Assembly: GCF_004297875.1 (NCBI RefSeq)
Contig: NZ_SCSK01000053.1
Span: forward strand, 1-64,000
Source of the DNA: Pandoraea sp.
GTDB taxonomy: Bacteria; Pseudomonadota; Gammaproteobacteria; Burkholderiales; Burkholderiaceae
Direction: 5' to 3'
DNA: 64,000 nucleotides
The translations under genes were made by a program, and so were the position numbers. Within the stretch, counting starts at the first letter, position 1; every line of letters begins with the position of its first letter. The notes below the pieces were generated by a model that worked only from the letters and a program-made list of their open reading frames with translations, was not told the DNA's origin and made no database searches. Below are positions 17,602-27,094 of this stretch, piece after piece.

Positions 17602-18075
17602 CTATGCGGCGGTTTTGGAAAACTCGATGGCGCCGCCGGGCAACAGGTACAGCACCAGCGCCTGGCCGTTGGCGACCGTGGGGCGGTGGGCGCTGCCCGG
17701 TTCATAGACGCACCAGCCGGCGGGATGGCCGTCGAAGGTGGCGCCTTCGGTCAGGGGCATGATCAGGTCGATCTCGCCGTTCGGGTGTACATGGTGCGGC
17801 CCTGCAATGTTTTGCATGTCGACGACATCGACTGAAAATCCATGCGTTTCCGGCAGTGCCTTGAAAATGCGGCCATATTTGATGCCACCGCCTTCCCGGT
17901 TGCATAGCCAACCGTCCGCCACACCGCTCCGGCATGCGTGCGCCAACGCCCGGTAGGCGAGGCTGTCGGCGCCATATTCGCGATTGAGCCAGGCGGCCAG
18001 GGCGCCATCGAGCGGGCGTCCTGCCAGACGCGCGGTCACGCCGGCAATCAATTGCTGGAATTCGTTGGGGGACAT
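17602..18075 (-). CDS. DUF4863-family protein of the box operon
   Basis: A 157-residue soluble protein with a cupin-like C-terminal half (GPHHVHPNGEIDLIMPL, with His and Glu as possible metal ligands). No enzymatic role is known to me. The ORF track start (18207) is too early; ATG 18075 has a perfect AAGGAGA site. It is the first gene of the minus-strand box operon, ahead of boxD, under a promoter that shares its operator with boxC. A role in benzoyl-CoA metabolism is inferred from position only. Confidence 0.8.
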   Translation of the reverse strand: MSPNEFQQLIAGVTARLAGRPLDGALAAWLNREYGADSLAYRALAHACRSGVADGWLCNREGGGIKYGRIFKALPETHGFSVDVVDMQNIAGPHHVHPNGEIDLIMPLTEGATFDGHPAGWCVYEPGSAHRPTVANGQALVLYLLPGGAIEFSKTAA

Positions 18076-18178
18076 GGCACGTCTCCTTGTATCATCGTGC
18101 GAACGGATGCGGCACGGGCGGCGGGTACGCGAGGGAACGCGGCGCCCACGCCGTTGTATTTTTGCCGGGGTGCGATGA

Positions 18179-18207
18179 AAATTAGCACGCGACAAAACCC
18201 GAGTCAA
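18179..18207 (-). promoter_or_regulatory. Sigma-70 promoter for the DUF4863-boxD-bclA operon
   Basis: On the minus strand TTGACT and TAATTT are separated by 17 bp. The -35 lies inside a 24-bp block nearly identical to the one at the boxC promoter (18198-18221, sharing AGTGCTTGACTCG). A direct repeat TCAAGCA (18204 and 18226) is part of the same block. Confidence 0.65.
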
Positions 18208-18221
18208 GCACTATATTACAT
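18198..18221 (-). promoter_or_regulatory. Probable BoxR operator at the boxD-side promoter
   Basis: Read on the minus strand it aligns with 19215-19238 at 20 of 24 positions by eye, including TG-rich boxes ten bases apart (TGTA-N6-TGCT here against TGCA-N6-TGCT there). It overlaps the -35, as expected for a repressor. Confidence 0.6.
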
Positions 18222-18243
18222 AAAATCAAGCAATGGAATTGAG

Positions 18244-19176
18244 ATGATGAAGCAAAGTGCTGCAATGCAACCCCTGGAAGCCGTGCCGGAGTCCGACCAC
18301 GAGAAGGAAGCGCCGCGCGATCCGTTCCTGAGCGCCATGGGCGAAAGGGTAAGGCTGCTGCGCGCGCGCCGCGGCTTGACGCGCAAGGCGCTGGCGCACG
18401 AGGCGGCGGTCTCCGAGCGGCATCTGGCCAACCTCGAGTCCGGCACCGGCAATGCCTCGGTCCTGTTCCTGCGGCAATTGACGCACGCACTGAACTGCAC
18501 GCTGGCGGAATTGATCGGCGACGAAACCACCACCTCGGCCGAATGGCTGCTGATCCGCGAGTTGCTGCACGGGCGGGACGCCGACTCGCTCAAGCGGGCC
18601 CGGCAAGCGCTGGCGGAACTGTTCGCGCAGGCGCCGCCCGACCCGAACCGGCGACATCGCATTGCGTTGATCGGCCTGCGCGGCGCCGGCAAGTCGACGC
18701 TGGGGCGCATGCTGGCCGACGACCTGAAGCTGCCGTTCGTCGAGCTCAATCGGGTGATCGAACAGCTGGCCGGCTGCCCGCCGTCGGAAATTCACGCGTT
18801 GTATGGCGCGAATGCCTACCGGCGCTACGAGCAGCGCGCGCTCGAAGCCGTGATCAACGAGCACGAGCGGGCCGTGATCGCCTCGCCGGGCGGCCTGGTG
18901 TCGGAAGCCACCACCTTCAATCAACTGCTCGCGCACTGCTATACGGTTTGGCTGCAGGCGTCGCCCGAGGAGCACATGCGACGCGTGATCGCACAGGGAG
19001 ATCTGCGGCCGATGTCGGGCAACAAGGAAGCAATGGACGACCTGAAGCGGATTCTGGCGGGCCGCGCGGAGTTCTACGCCAAAGCCGATATGACGTTCGA
19101 CACCAGCGGCAAGACGCTGGCCGACAGCTATCTGCAGTTGCGCGAGCGTCTGGCGGTGCGTCTGACGTCCGAATAG
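18244..19176 (+). CDS. boxR: BoxR-type regulator: XRE helix-turn-helix fused to shikimate-kinase-like domain
   Basis: Benzoyl-CoA-responsive regulator of about 310 residues. The N-terminal XRE-type HTH (RVRLLRARRGLTRKALAHEAAVSERHLANLE) is followed by a shikimate-kinase-like effector domain with Walker A GLRGAGKST and SPGGLVSE. This fusion is diagnostic of BoxR/BzdR, which repress benzoate genes until benzoyl-CoA binds. ATG 18244 is chosen; 18247 is possible, and the track start at 17938 would run through the neighbouring gene. It sits centrally between the two divergent halves of the box cluster, each with a matching operator. Confidence 0.93.
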   Translation: MMKQSAAMQPLEAVPESDHEKEAPRDPFLSAMGERVRLLRARRGLTRKALAHEAAVSERHLANLESGTGNASVLFLRQLTHALNCTLAELIGDETTTSAEWLLIRELLHGRDADSLKRARQALAELFAQAPPDPNRRHRIALIGLRGAGKSTLGRMLADDLKLPFVELNRVIEQLAGCPPSEIHALYGANAYRRYEQRALEAVINEHERAVIASPGGLVSEATTFNQLLAHCYTVWLQASPEEHMRRVIAQGDLRPMSGNKEAMDDLKRILAGRAEFYAKADMTFDTSGKTLADSYLQLRERLAVRLTSE

Positions 19177-19205
19177 GGTGCCGGTGGCGGGGGTGGCGGT
19201 GCCTT

Positions 19206-19229
19206 TGCAGTAAAATGCATTAAAGTGCT
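19206..19229 (+). promoter_or_regulatory. Probable BoxR operator upstream of boxC
   Basis: TGCA, TGCA and TGCT occur at exact 10-bp intervals (19206, 19216, 19226), i.e. TGCA-N6-TGCA-N6-TGCT. BzdR/BoxR operators are described as TGCA repeats with this spacing. A fourth TGCA lies at 19247 within the promoter spacer. Confidence 0.72.
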
Positions 19230-19257
19230 TGACTCGTGAAATTTGCTGCACTATGAT
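19229..19257 (+). promoter_or_regulatory. Sigma-70 promoter of boxCBA
   Basis: TTGACT and TATGAT with a 17-bp spacer form a strong promoter. The -35 adjoins the TGCA-repeat operator. The start is expected near 19264, leaving a leader of about 32 nt to boxC. Confidence 0.8.
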
Positions 19258-19295
19258 TCCTGTAACCCGCCAGTCGCGTATTTCAGGAGACAAGC

Positions 19296-20954
19296 ATGTC
19301 AGGCATCCCCCCGGTCGATTACCGCACCGATCCTACCCAGTACAAGCATTGGAAATTGTCATTCGACGGCGCTGTTGCCACGCTGGGCATCGATATCGCC
19401 GAAGATGGCGGCATTCGCGAAGGCTATAAGCTCAAGCTCAATTCCTACGATCTGGGCGTCGACATCGAACTGCACGACGCCATTCAGCGCATCCGCTTCG
19501 AGCACCCCGAAGTCAAGACGGTAGTCATCACCAGCCTGAAGGATCGCGTGTTCTGCTCGGGCGCGAATATTTTCATGCTCGGCTTGTCGGCTCATGCGTG
19601 GAAAGTCAACTTCTGCAAATTCACTAACGAGACGCGCAACGGCCTGGAAGACTCGTCGCGCCACTCCGGGCTCAAGTTTCTGGCGGCCGTCAATGGCGCC
19701 TGCGCGGGCGGCGGCTATGAGCTGGCGATGGCCTGCGATGAAATTTATCTGGTCGACGACCGCTCGTCGTCGGTGGCGCTGCCCGAAGTACCGCTGCTGG
19801 GCGTGCTGCCGGGCACCGGCGGCCTAACCCGCTTGACCGACAAGCGTCGCGTGCGCCACGATCGCGCCGATATTTTCTGCACCATCGTCGAAGGCGTGCG
19901 CGGCGAGCGCGCCAAGGCCTGGCGGCTGGTCGACGAAGTGGTCAAGCCGAATCAATTCCAGCAAAGCGTTCAGGCCCGCGCCCTGGAGCTGGCCGCGCAA
20001 AGCGACCGGCCTGACAGCGCGCAGGGCGTGACGTTGCCGCGCCTGGAACGCACAGTCCGCGAAGACGGCCTGTTCTATGAGTACGTTTCGGTCGCGATCG
20101 ATCGCGCCAAGCGCACCGCGACCTTCACCGTCAAGGCCCCGGCCGACACGCCAGCGACGCAAATCGAAGCGATCTTGGCAGCCGGCGCGCGCTGGTGGCC
20201 GCTGCAGTTCGCGCGCGAGCTGGACGATGCGATTCTCTCGATGCGCACCAACGAACTCGATATCGGCACCTGGATCTTCAAGGCCGAGGGCGAGGCGAAA
20301 AACATTCTGGCGGTCGATGCGGCGCTGCTGGCGCACGGCGATCATTGGTTCGTGCGCGAGACCATCGGCATGCTGCGCCGCACGCTGGCGCGCATCGACG
20401 TGTCGTCGCGCTCGCTGTTCACGCTGATCGAGCCCGGTTCCTGCTTCGCCGGGACCTTTGCGGAGTTCGCTTTTGCCGCTGACCGCACCTACATGGCCGC
20501 GCTGCCCAGCAACGAAGAGGAAGAACCGGCCATCACGCTCTCGGAAGTCAACTTCGGCCTGTATCCGATGGTCACGCGCCAGTCGCGTCTGGCGCGCCGC
20601 TTCTACGACGAAGCAGCACCGCTGGAAGCTGTGCGTGCCAGGATCGGCGTGCCGGTCAAGCCAGTCGAAGCCGAGCAATTGGGGCTGGTGACCGCCGCGC
20701 CGGACGATATCGACTGGGCCGATGAAATTCGCATTGCCCTCGAAGAGCGCGCGGCGATGTCACCCGATGCGCTGACCGGACTGGAAGCCAATTTGCGTTT
20801 CAATGGCCCGGAAACGATGGAAACGCGCATCTTCGGGCGGCTCTCGGCATGGCAGAACTGGATCTTCAACCGGCCCAACGCGGTCGGCGAGCGCGGTGCC
20901 CTCAAGGTGTACGGCAAGGGCAGCAAGGCTCAGTTCGACATCTCGCGCGTTTAA
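19296..20954 (+). CDS. boxC: Benzoyl-CoA-dihydrodiol lyase BoxC
   Basis: Opens the ring of 2,3-epoxybenzoyl-CoA (earlier called dihydrodiol) to 3,4-dehydroadipyl-CoA semialdehyde and formate. The 552-residue enoyl-CoA hydratase-superfamily protein shows the oxyanion-hole segments VFCSGANIFMLG and NGACAGGGYELAMACDEI in its N-terminal half. AGGAGA lies upstream of ATG. It is the first gene of the plus-strand boxCBA operon under the BoxR-type operator. Confidence 0.94.
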   Translation: MSGIPPVDYRTDPTQYKHWKLSFDGAVATLGIDIAEDGGIREGYKLKLNSYDLGVDIELHDAIQRIRFEHPEVKTVVITSLKDRVFCSGANIFMLGLSAHAWKVNFCKFTNETRNGLEDSSRHSGLKFLAAVNGACAGGGYELAMACDEIYLVDDRSSSVALPEVPLLGVLPGTGGLTRLTDKRRVRHDRADIFCTIVEGVRGERAKAWRLVDEVVKPNQFQQSVQARALELAAQSDRPDSAQGVTLPRLERTVREDGLFYEYVSVAIDRAKRTATFTVKAPADTPATQIEAILAAGARWWPLQFARELDDAILSMRTNELDIGTWIFKAEGEAKNILAVDAALLAHGDHWFVRETIGMLRRTLARIDVSSRSLFTLIEPGSCFAGTFAEFAFAADRTYMAALPSNEEEEPAITLSEVNFGLYPMVTRQSRLARRFYDEAAPLEAVRARIGVPVKPVEAEQLGLVTAAPDDIDWADEIRIALEERAAMSPDALTGLEANLRFNGPETMETRIFGRLSAWQNWIFNRPNAVGERGALKVYGKGSKAQFDISRV

Positions 20955-21037
20955 CCCGATTCATATCAAGCGGCGGCCGGTGCGCATCTGCGCCGGTCGC
21001 TGGAGACAATGCAGCGCCTTTGCACAGGAACCGAAAC

Positions 21038-22465
21038 ATGTCTTCGATCAACTACAGCGAAAAGATCCCGAACAACGTCAATCTGGCCGACGACCGCACG
21101 CTGCAGCGCGCGCTCGAACAGTGGCAGCCGAATTTTCTGTCGTGGTGGGGTGATATGGGCCCGGAGGGCTCGCACGGCTATGACGTGTATCTGCGCACGG
21201 CAGTCAGCGTCGACGCCGGCGGCTGGGCACACTTCGATCACGTGAAGATGCCCGACTATCGCTGGGGCATCTTCCTGACCCCTGGCCAGGAAGACCGCAA
21301 GATTCACTTCGGCGAACACAAGGGCGAGGCGGCATGGCAGGAAGTGCCGGGCGAGCATCGCGCCAACCTGCGCCGCATCATCGTCACGCAGGGCGACACC
21401 GAGCCGGCGTCGGTCGAGCAGCAGCGTCACCTGGGGCTGACCGCGCCGTCGATGTACGACCTGCGCAACCTGTTTCAAGTCAATGTGGAAGAAGGCCGGC
21501 ATCTGTGGGCGATGGTGTATCTGCTGCATCGCTACTTCGGGCGCGACGGCCGCGAGGAAGCCGAGGCGCTGCTCGATCGGCGCTCGGGTGACGCCGACAA
21601 TCCCCGTATTCTCGGTGCCTTCAACGAGAAAACGCCTGACTGGTTGTCGTTCTACATGTTCACTTACTTCACCGACCGCGATGGCAAGTTCCAGCTGTCG
21701 GCGCTCGCGGAATCGGGCTTCGATCCGCTGGCCCGCACCACGAAGTTCATGTTGACCGAAGAAGCGCATCATATGTTCGTCGGCGAATCGGGCGTCTCGC
21801 GTGTGATCCAGCGCACCGCGCAAGTGATGAACGAGCTCAAGACCGATGATGTGAACAAGATTCGTGCTGCGGGCGTGATCGACCTGGCCACCATCCAGCG
21901 CTACATCAACTTCCACTATTCGGTGACCATCGATCTGTTCGGCGCCGACCAGTCGTCGAACGCGGCGACTTTCTATAATTCGGGGTTGAAAGGCCGCTAC
22001 GAGGAAGCCAAGCGTGACGACGATCACCAGTTGAACGGCCAGATGTACCGCTTGCTCGACGTGCAGGACGGCAAGCTGGTCGAGCGCGAAGTGCCGATGC
22101 TCAACGCCATGAACGAAGTGCTTCGCGACGACTACATCAAGGACTCCGTGGCCGGCGTCGGGCGCTGGAACAAGGTGCTGGAAAAGGCCGGCATCGATGT
22201 GCGCCTGACGGTGCCGCACAAGGCCTTCAACCGTCAGATCGGCACCTTCGCCGGCGTGCGCGTGTCGCCTGACGGGCGCGTGATCAGCGAGGCCGAATGG
22301 CAGGCTAACCAGGCCAGGTGGCTGCCCACGCCGGAGGACCGCGCCTATGTCGCGTCGCTGATGGGGCGGGTGATGGAACCCGGCAAGTTCGCCAACTGGA
22401 TTGCGCCGCCGGCGATGGGCATCAATCGCCAGCCGGTGGATTTTGAATACGTCCGTTTCAACTAA
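21038..22465 (+). CDS. boxB: Benzoyl-CoA 2,3-epoxidase subunit BoxB
   Basis: Di-iron oxygenase component that epoxidises benzoyl-CoA. The protein is 475 residues. The iron-ligand helix contains [13 protein letters not shown] (ExxH-type), with further Glu/His helices upstream. The ORF track start at 20849 lies inside boxC; ATG 21038 ([22 protein letters not shown] upstream) is the family start. It is followed 38 bp later by its reductase boxA. Confidence 0.94.
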   Translation: MSSINYSEKIPNNVNLADDRTLQRALEQWQPNFLSWWGDMGPEGSHGYDVYLRTAVSVDAGGWAHFDHVKMPDYRWGIFLTPGQEDRKIHFGEHKGEAAWQEVPGEHRANLRRIIVTQGDTEPASVEQQRHLGLTAPSMYDLRNLFQVNVEEGRHLWAMVYLLHRYFGRDGREEAEALLDRRSGDADNPRILGAFNEKTPDWLSFYMFTYFTDRDGKFQLSALAESGFDPLARTTKFMLTEEAHHMFVGESGVSRVIQRTAQVMNELKTDDVNKIRAAGVIDLATIQRYINFHYSVTIDLFGADQSSNAATFYNSGLKGRYEEAKRDDDHQLNGQMYRLLDVQDGKLVEREVPMLNAMNEVLRDDYIKDSVAGVGRWNKVLEKAGIDVRLTVPHKAFNRQIGTFAGVRVSPDGRVISEAEWQANQARWLPTPEDRAYVASLMGRVMEPGKFANWIAPPAMGINRQPVDFEYVRFN

Positions 22466-22503
22466 GCGCGAACGTTGATTATCGGACGGTGGTGGAGACG
22501 ACT

Positions 22504-23754
22504 ATGAACGGCCCAGTTTCGATCGAAGTGCTCAAGCAACATTTGATCGATCCCGAAATCTGCATTCGCTGCAATACCTGCGAAGAAACTTGCCCGATCG
22601 ATGCGATCACCCATGACGATAACAACTATGTCGTGCGGGCCGACGTCTGCAATGGCTGCATGGCGTGCATCTCGCCATGCCCGACCGGCGCGATCGACAA
22701 CTGGCGCACGGTGCTGCGGGCCGAAGCCTATAGTATCGACGAGCAACTCACCTGGGACGTGCTGCCGGCGCAAGGCACCACCGCCGCCGACGCGCTGCGC
22801 GCCGGGCAGGCGGGGGGCAACGATGCCGGCGCGGGCGCGGCGGCCGAACCGGCCGGCATCGAGGTCGACACGGTGCGCGGATCGACCGTGCCGCCGTGGT
22901 CGGCCGCCAAGCCGTACGTCAATCTCTACACGCACAAGGCACCGCTGCGCGCGACGGTAGTGGGCAATTACCGGCTCACCGAAGCCTCGACCGAGAGCGA
23001 TATCCACCACATCGTGCTCGATTTCGGCACGACGCCGTTTCCGGTGCTCGAAGGACAGTCGCTCGGCATCCTGCCGCCGGGCACGGCGCCCGACGGGCGG
23101 GCGCACCATGCTCGCCAGTACTCGATCGCCAGTCCGCGCGATGGCGAGCGCAAGGGATACAACAACGTGTCACTGACGGTCAAGCGGGTGACGCAGGACT
23201 ACCAGGGCAAGCGCGTCGACGGGGTGTGCTCGAACTATCTGTGCGATCTCAAAAAGGGCGACACGGTGGAGGTGATCGGGCCGTTCGGCAATACATTCCT
23301 GATGCCGAACCATGCGGACTCGCATTTGCTGATGATCTGTACCGGCACCGGGTCGGCGCCGATGCGCGCGATGACCGAGTACCGGCGGCGACGCCGGCTC
23401 AAGGGCGCAACCGGCAAACTGATGTTGTTCTTCGGCGCGCGCACGCAGGAAGAGCTGCCGTATTTCGGGCCGCTACTCAATTTGCCCAAGGATTTCATCG
23501 ACACGAATTTCGCCTTCTCGCGCACGCCGGGGCAGCCCAAGCGATACGTGCAGGATGTCATGCGCGAGCGCGCGGCCGATGTCGCACAAATGCTGCGCGA
23601 CGACAGCACCTACATTTACGTGTGCGGCCTCAAGGGCATGGAAGACGGCGTGCTGCAGGCGCTGCAGGCCATCGCCGATCAGCACGGCCTGGCCTGGGAG
23701 ACCTTGTGGCCCAAGCTCAAGCGGGACGGCCGGCTGCATCTGGAGACCTACTGA
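22504..23754 (+). CDS. boxA: Benzoyl-CoA 2,3-epoxidase reductase subunit BoxA
   Basis: Flavo-iron-sulfur reductase passing NADPH electrons to BoxB. Of 416 residues, the N-terminal part is a two-[4Fe-4S] ferredoxin module ([14 protein letters not shown] and [15 protein letters not shown]). After a Gly/Ala-rich linker (about residues 95-120) comes an FNR-type FAD/NADPH domain ([22 protein letters not shown]). ATG 22504 with GGAG upstream is chosen over the GTG at 22489. Confidence 0.94.
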   Translation: MNGPVSIEVLKQHLIDPEICIRCNTCEETCPIDAITHDDNNYVVRADVCNGCMACISPCPTGAIDNWRTVLRAEAYSIDEQLTWDVLPAQGTTAADALRAGQAGGNDAGAGAAAEPAGIEVDTVRGSTVPPWSAAKPYVNLYTHKAPLRATVVGNYRLTEASTESDIHHIVLDFGTTPFPVLEGQSLGILPPGTAPDGRAHHARQYSIASPRDGERKGYNNVSLTVKRVTQDYQGKRVDGVCSNYLCDLKKGDTVEVIGPFGNTFLMPNHADSHLLMICTGTGSAPMRAMTEYRRRRRLKGATGKLMLFFGARTQEELPYFGPLLNLPKDFIDTNFAFSRTPGQPKRYVQDVMRERAADVAQMLRDDSTYIYVCGLKGMEDGVLQALQAIADQHGLAWETLWPKLKRDGRLHLETY

Positions 23755-23766
23755 AAATCTCGCGAA

Positions 23767-24282
23767 TCAACGCGGCGGATTGAAGTCATCGGCGATCCAG
23801 GCGGCCGCCGTGGTGGCGTTGAGCTTGAAGCCGGGCGTCACGCGCACCTCGGCGAGCAGTTCATCGCCAGCGTCGCGTGCGCTCAAGCTGGCATAAGGAT
23901 CGTCTTCGTCGGGCACGATGTCGAGCAGCACGGTAATGGTGCCGCCGGCAGTTGCAACGTCGATGCGCTTGTGCAGCGTCGCCTGCCAATGCTGCTCGTG
24001 CCGGCGCAATACCTCCGAGGCGGTTTTCACCAAGGTGCGAAACGCCGCGCCGTCCAGCGGCTTGGGGTTCTTCTTGTCGCGTCCCATGGTCCATGGGCCG
24101 ACCAGCGCAGGTTCGGCCTCGCCGTCCTTATACATCGCGACCGCCCAGCCCTCGTCGTCTTCATTCTTGATGACCTGCGCGGTCCAGCCATCCTGGCGCC
24201 AGCGTCGCGGGGCCTGTATCAGCGCGGTGTCGTCGGCAGCGGATTGGTCGGGTAGATGCGATAGCGAAACGGATTCGGTCAT
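23767..24282 (-). CDS. Hypothetical protein
   Basis: A 171-residue soluble protein, acidic overall, not recognised. It has no signal peptide or membrane segment. The sequence includes WTAQVIKNEDDEGWAVAMYKDGE and a C-terminal WIADDFNPPR. The track start (24321) is a TTG; ATG 24282 is used although its ribosome site is weak. It converges on boxA with a 12-bp gap and stands alone between boxA and the MFS gene. Function unknown. Confidence 0.7.
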   Translation of the reverse strand: MTESVSLSHLPDQSAADDTALIQAPRRWRQDGWTAQVIKNEDDEGWAVAMYKDGEAEPALVGPWTMGRDKKNPKPLDGAAFRTLVKTASEVLRRHEQHWQATLHKRIDVATAGGTITVLLDIVPDEDDPYASLSARDAGDELLAEVRVTPGFKLNATTAAAWIADDFNPPR

Positions 24283-24348
24283 GGCCAGGCGGGTTCCAGG
24301 AGGTATTGCGCAGGACAGCAATTCTAACCCGTCGCGCGAGGCGGCCCG

Positions 24349-25800
24349 CTAGGAGCCCGCGGCATCGGATGACAACATCGCGCCGTCCCCACCGGGCTCC
24401 CGCACCCTAAGCAACAAAGCCCCGATCAGGGCGGCCGCGACTGCGGAGATCGCGCCCGACATGAAGGCGGCGTGATAGCCGGCATTGAGAGCCGCGAGGG
24501 AATTCGCACCGGCGGCCTGCATGCCGCTCGAAACGGCCGCAGCCAGACTGGCGAGAATCGCCAGGCCAAGCGCGCCGCCCATCATGAACGACGTGTTGAC
24601 CACGCCCGAAGCCAGGCCGGAGTCGCTCGGCGCTACCTCACTCATGGCCGCCAGCAGCACCGGGTTGAAGGCGATCCCCGCACCGAGCCCCAGCAGCAGC
24701 ATGCCGGGCAGCACGTCGGCCAGGAACTGGCCGTGGATGGGGGCGAGGGAAAAAAGCAACAGGCCGGCGGAGGCCATCAGCAGTCCGGCGACCAGCGGCC
24801 ACTTGATGCCGAGGCGCATCACCAGTCTGGCCGACAGGCCCAACGAAAAAGCCGCCATGATCAAATTGGCCGGCAAAAACGCCAGGCCGACCTGCAGCGG
24901 ACTGTAGCCAAGCACCAACTGCAGATACAGCGCTGAGATGAAAAACCACGCGAACATCGCCGCGGCCCACAGGACGCCGACGACGTTGGCAATCGTGACG
25001 TTGCGCACGCGAAACAGGCCCAGCGGCACCAGCGGGTGGCGCACGCGCGCCTCGATGCCGATAAACAGCGCGAAGCACAGCACCGCGACCACCAGCAGTC
25101 CCAGCGTGCGCAACGATCCCCAGCCGGCTGCGTTGCCGTTGACGATCGCATAAACCGCCAGAATCAACGATATCGTCACGGTAAGCGCGCCGGCGACATC
25201 GAGGCGACCCGCCTCGGCTTTGGCGTGGCGGGCGGGCAGCAGCGCGCGGCACAGGAGAAAGACCGCGATGCCGATCGGCAGGTTGACCAGGAAAATCCAA
25301 TGCCAGCTCAACGATGCGGTAAGCACGCCGCCGAGCAGTACGCCGATGCTGCCGCCGCCGGCGCACACGAAGCCATAGACCCCCATCGCCCGGGCGCGCT
25401 CGGCCGGCTCGACGAACAAATTCATGATCAGCGACAGCGCGAGGGCCGATACCACCGCGCCGCCGAAGCCCTGCACGGTGCGCGCGGCGATCAGCAGCGA
25501 CTGCGAAGTCGATAGTCCGCAAGCCAGCGATGCGGCCGTGAAGCAGGCGATGCCAGCGAGGAACAGGCGGCGGTGTCCGAACAGGTCGCCCAGCCGGCCG
25601 CCCAGCAGCAGGAAGCCGCCGAAGGTCAGCATATAGGCGTTGACGACCCACACCAGCGACGTCTCGGAAAAGCCGAGATCGGCTCGTATCGAGGGCAGGG
25701 CGACATTGACGATGGTCGTATCGAGCACGATCATCAGTACGCCCAGGCACAGCACCAGCAGGGCCAGCCAGCGCGTGCGCTCGTCGTCAGCGTGGGTCAT
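24349..25800 (-). CDS. DHA2-family (14-TMS) MFS drug exporter
   Basis: Proton-driven multidrug-type exporter of 483 residues with about 14 hydrophobic segments. The family motif LDTTIVNVALPSI lies in the first helix and RLGDLFGHRR is the MFS motif A. The track start at 26142 overlaps the VOC gene; ATG 25800 has a strong GGAGGAG site. It is the second gene after the VOC protein and is likely controlled by the divergent TetR regulator. Confidence 0.88.
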   Translation of the reverse strand: MTHADDERTRWLALLVLCLGVLMIVLDTTIVNVALPSIRADLGFSETSLVWVVNAYMLTFGGFLLLGGRLGDLFGHRRLFLAGIACFTAASLACGLSTSQSLLIAARTVQGFGGAVVSALALSLIMNLFVEPAERARAMGVYGFVCAGGGSIGVLLGGVLTASLSWHWIFLVNLPIGIAVFLLCRALLPARHAKAEAGRLDVAGALTVTISLILAVYAIVNGNAAGWGSLRTLGLLVVAVLCFALFIGIEARVRHPLVPLGLFRVRNVTIANVVGVLWAAAMFAWFFISALYLQLVLGYSPLQVGLAFLPANLIMAAFSLGLSARLVMRLGIKWPLVAGLLMASAGLLLFSLAPIHGQFLADVLPGMLLLGLGAGIAFNPVLLAAMSEVAPSDSGLASGVVNTSFMMGGALGLAILASLAAAVSSGMQAAGANSLAALNAGYHAAFMSGAISAVAAALIGALLLRVREPGGDGAMLSSDAAGS

Positions 25801-25838
25801 GCAGGTTACTCCTCCAGGTTTGCAAATCGGTGATCGGC

Positions 25839-26273
25839 CTACTCGTGCCCGGGAACGATCACCATCCAAGATACACCGAAGCGGTCGGTCACCATGCCGA
25901 AGCAAGGCGAGAAGAACGTTTTGTCCAGCGGCATCAGCACTTGGCCGCCGTCGGCCAGCGCATTGAAACGTCGCCGGGCGTCGTCTGGGTCGGTCAGCGT
26001 CAGCGACAGCGATACGCCGCGAAACTCCGGCTTGCCGCCGAAGGTCATGCCACCGGAGGCGCCGTCGGACGCGTGCAGCAGCGTCTCGCCCACGCGCATC
26101 GTGACGTGCATGACTTTCTCTTCCGCGCCGGCCGGCGCGCATTGGCCTTGCACGTCGGGTGGGGCGTCCTTCATGCGCATGAGCATGGTCACCTCAGCCC
26201 CCAGCGCGGTGCGGTAAAACTCGATCGCTTCGTCACAACGTCCGTCGAAAAACAGGTACGGGAAAATCTGCAT
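25839..26273 (-). CDS. PhnB-like VOC-superfamily protein
   Basis: A 144-residue vicinal-oxygen-chelate fold protein starting MQIFPYLFFDGRCDEAIEFY and ending FGVSWMVIVPGHE, the pattern of PhnB/3-demethylubiquinone methyltransferase-like proteins. The activity is undefined. AAGGAG precedes ATG 26273; the longer track ORF would cross the tetR promoter. It heads a two-gene unit with the exporter, divergent from tetR across 128 bp, consistent with a resistance or binding role (inference). Confidence 0.83.
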   Translation of the reverse strand: MQIFPYLFFDGRCDEAIEFYRTALGAEVTMLMRMKDAPPDVQGQCAPAGAEEKVMHVTMRVGETLLHASDGASGGMTFGGKPEFRGVSLSLTLTDPDDARRRFNALADGGQVLMPLDKTFFSPCFGMVTDRFGVSWMVIVPGHE

Positions 26274-26341
26274 GGTGACTCCTTTCAGGTAGGTGGCGCT
26301 AACGCCGTGGGTCAAGCGGTTTGGCCGCGCTTGATGAAAAG

Positions 26342-26392
26342 TTGTGTACACTGTCCACAAAAGATAGCAGATAAAATGTACGCCGTCCACAA
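26342..26392. promoter_or_regulatory. Tandem TetR operators in the divergent promoter
   Basis: TTGTGTACACTGTCCACAA (26342-26360) is a 19-bp palindrome with one mismatched pair. A second copy 32 bp on (26377-26392) repeats TGTACnCnGTCCACAA with only the right arm intact. Both lie just before tetR, whose start follows at 26402. Confidence 0.72.
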
Positions 26393-26401
26393 GGAGCTGA
26401 A

Positions 26402-27046
26402 ATGTCGAATCTGGAAGCGAAGCATCCCGCGCGGAACACCTACCGGCATGGAAATTTGCGCCAGGCGCTGCTCGAGGCCGGCTTGCAGCTGGCGCGCGAC
26501 GGCGGCCCCGGGGCGGTCGTGTTGCGCGAGGCAACGCGGCGTGCCGGCGTGGTGCCCAACGCGGCCTATCGGCATTTCGCCAACAAGCAGGATCTGCTGC
26601 AGGCGGTCAGGGCCGCGTCGCTCTCGGCGCTGGCGATCGCCATGGAGGAGGAACTGGACAAGGTGGAGGCGCCGCCTCGCTCGCCGGAATACGCCCGCGC
26701 GAGTCTTGCGGCCATCGGCGCCGGGTACCTGCGCTTCGCCAGAACGGAGACCGGGCTGTTCCGCACGGCCTTTTCCATGCCAGACGAGGTCGAGAACGAC
26801 GTCGATCCGGCCAAGGCCGGCAACAGTGGGCTGAATCCGTTTCAGTTGCTGAGTGCCGCGCTGGATCGGCTGGTGATCGCCGGCGTGCTGCCGCCCGAGC
26901 GGCGGCCCGGCGCCGAATACCTGGCGTGGTCGGCCGTGCACGGCCTGGCGCTGCTGGTGATCGACGGCCCCTTGCGGGCCCAGCCCGGCGAGCAGATCGA
27001 TGCGATCGGACTGCGCCTGCTGGCGATGGTCGAGAAGGGGCTTTAA
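26402..27046 (+). CDS. TetR-family repressor
   Basis: A 214-residue repressor. The N-terminal HTH (LREATRRAGVVPNAAYRHFANKQDLLQAV) is typical, followed by an all-helical ligand domain of the TetR_C class. AAGGAG within the second operator copy serves as ribosome site. It is divergent from the VOC-exporter pair, with palindromic operators between, so autoregulation and control of the exporter are likely. Confidence 0.9.
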   Translation: MSNLEAKHPARNTYRHGNLRQALLEAGLQLARDGGPGAVVLREATRRAGVVPNAAYRHFANKQDLLQAVRAASLSALAIAMEEELDKVEAPPRSPEYARASLAAIGAGYLRFARTETGLFRTAFSMPDEVENDVDPAKAGNSGLNPFQLLSAALDRLVIAGVLPPERRPGAEYLAWSAVHGLALLVIDGPLRAQPGEQIDAIGLRLLAMVEKGL

Positions 27047-27094
27047 CGAAGCGTTGCCGTTTTGGCAAGCGCCGGCGATGCCGGCGCGCAGGGC

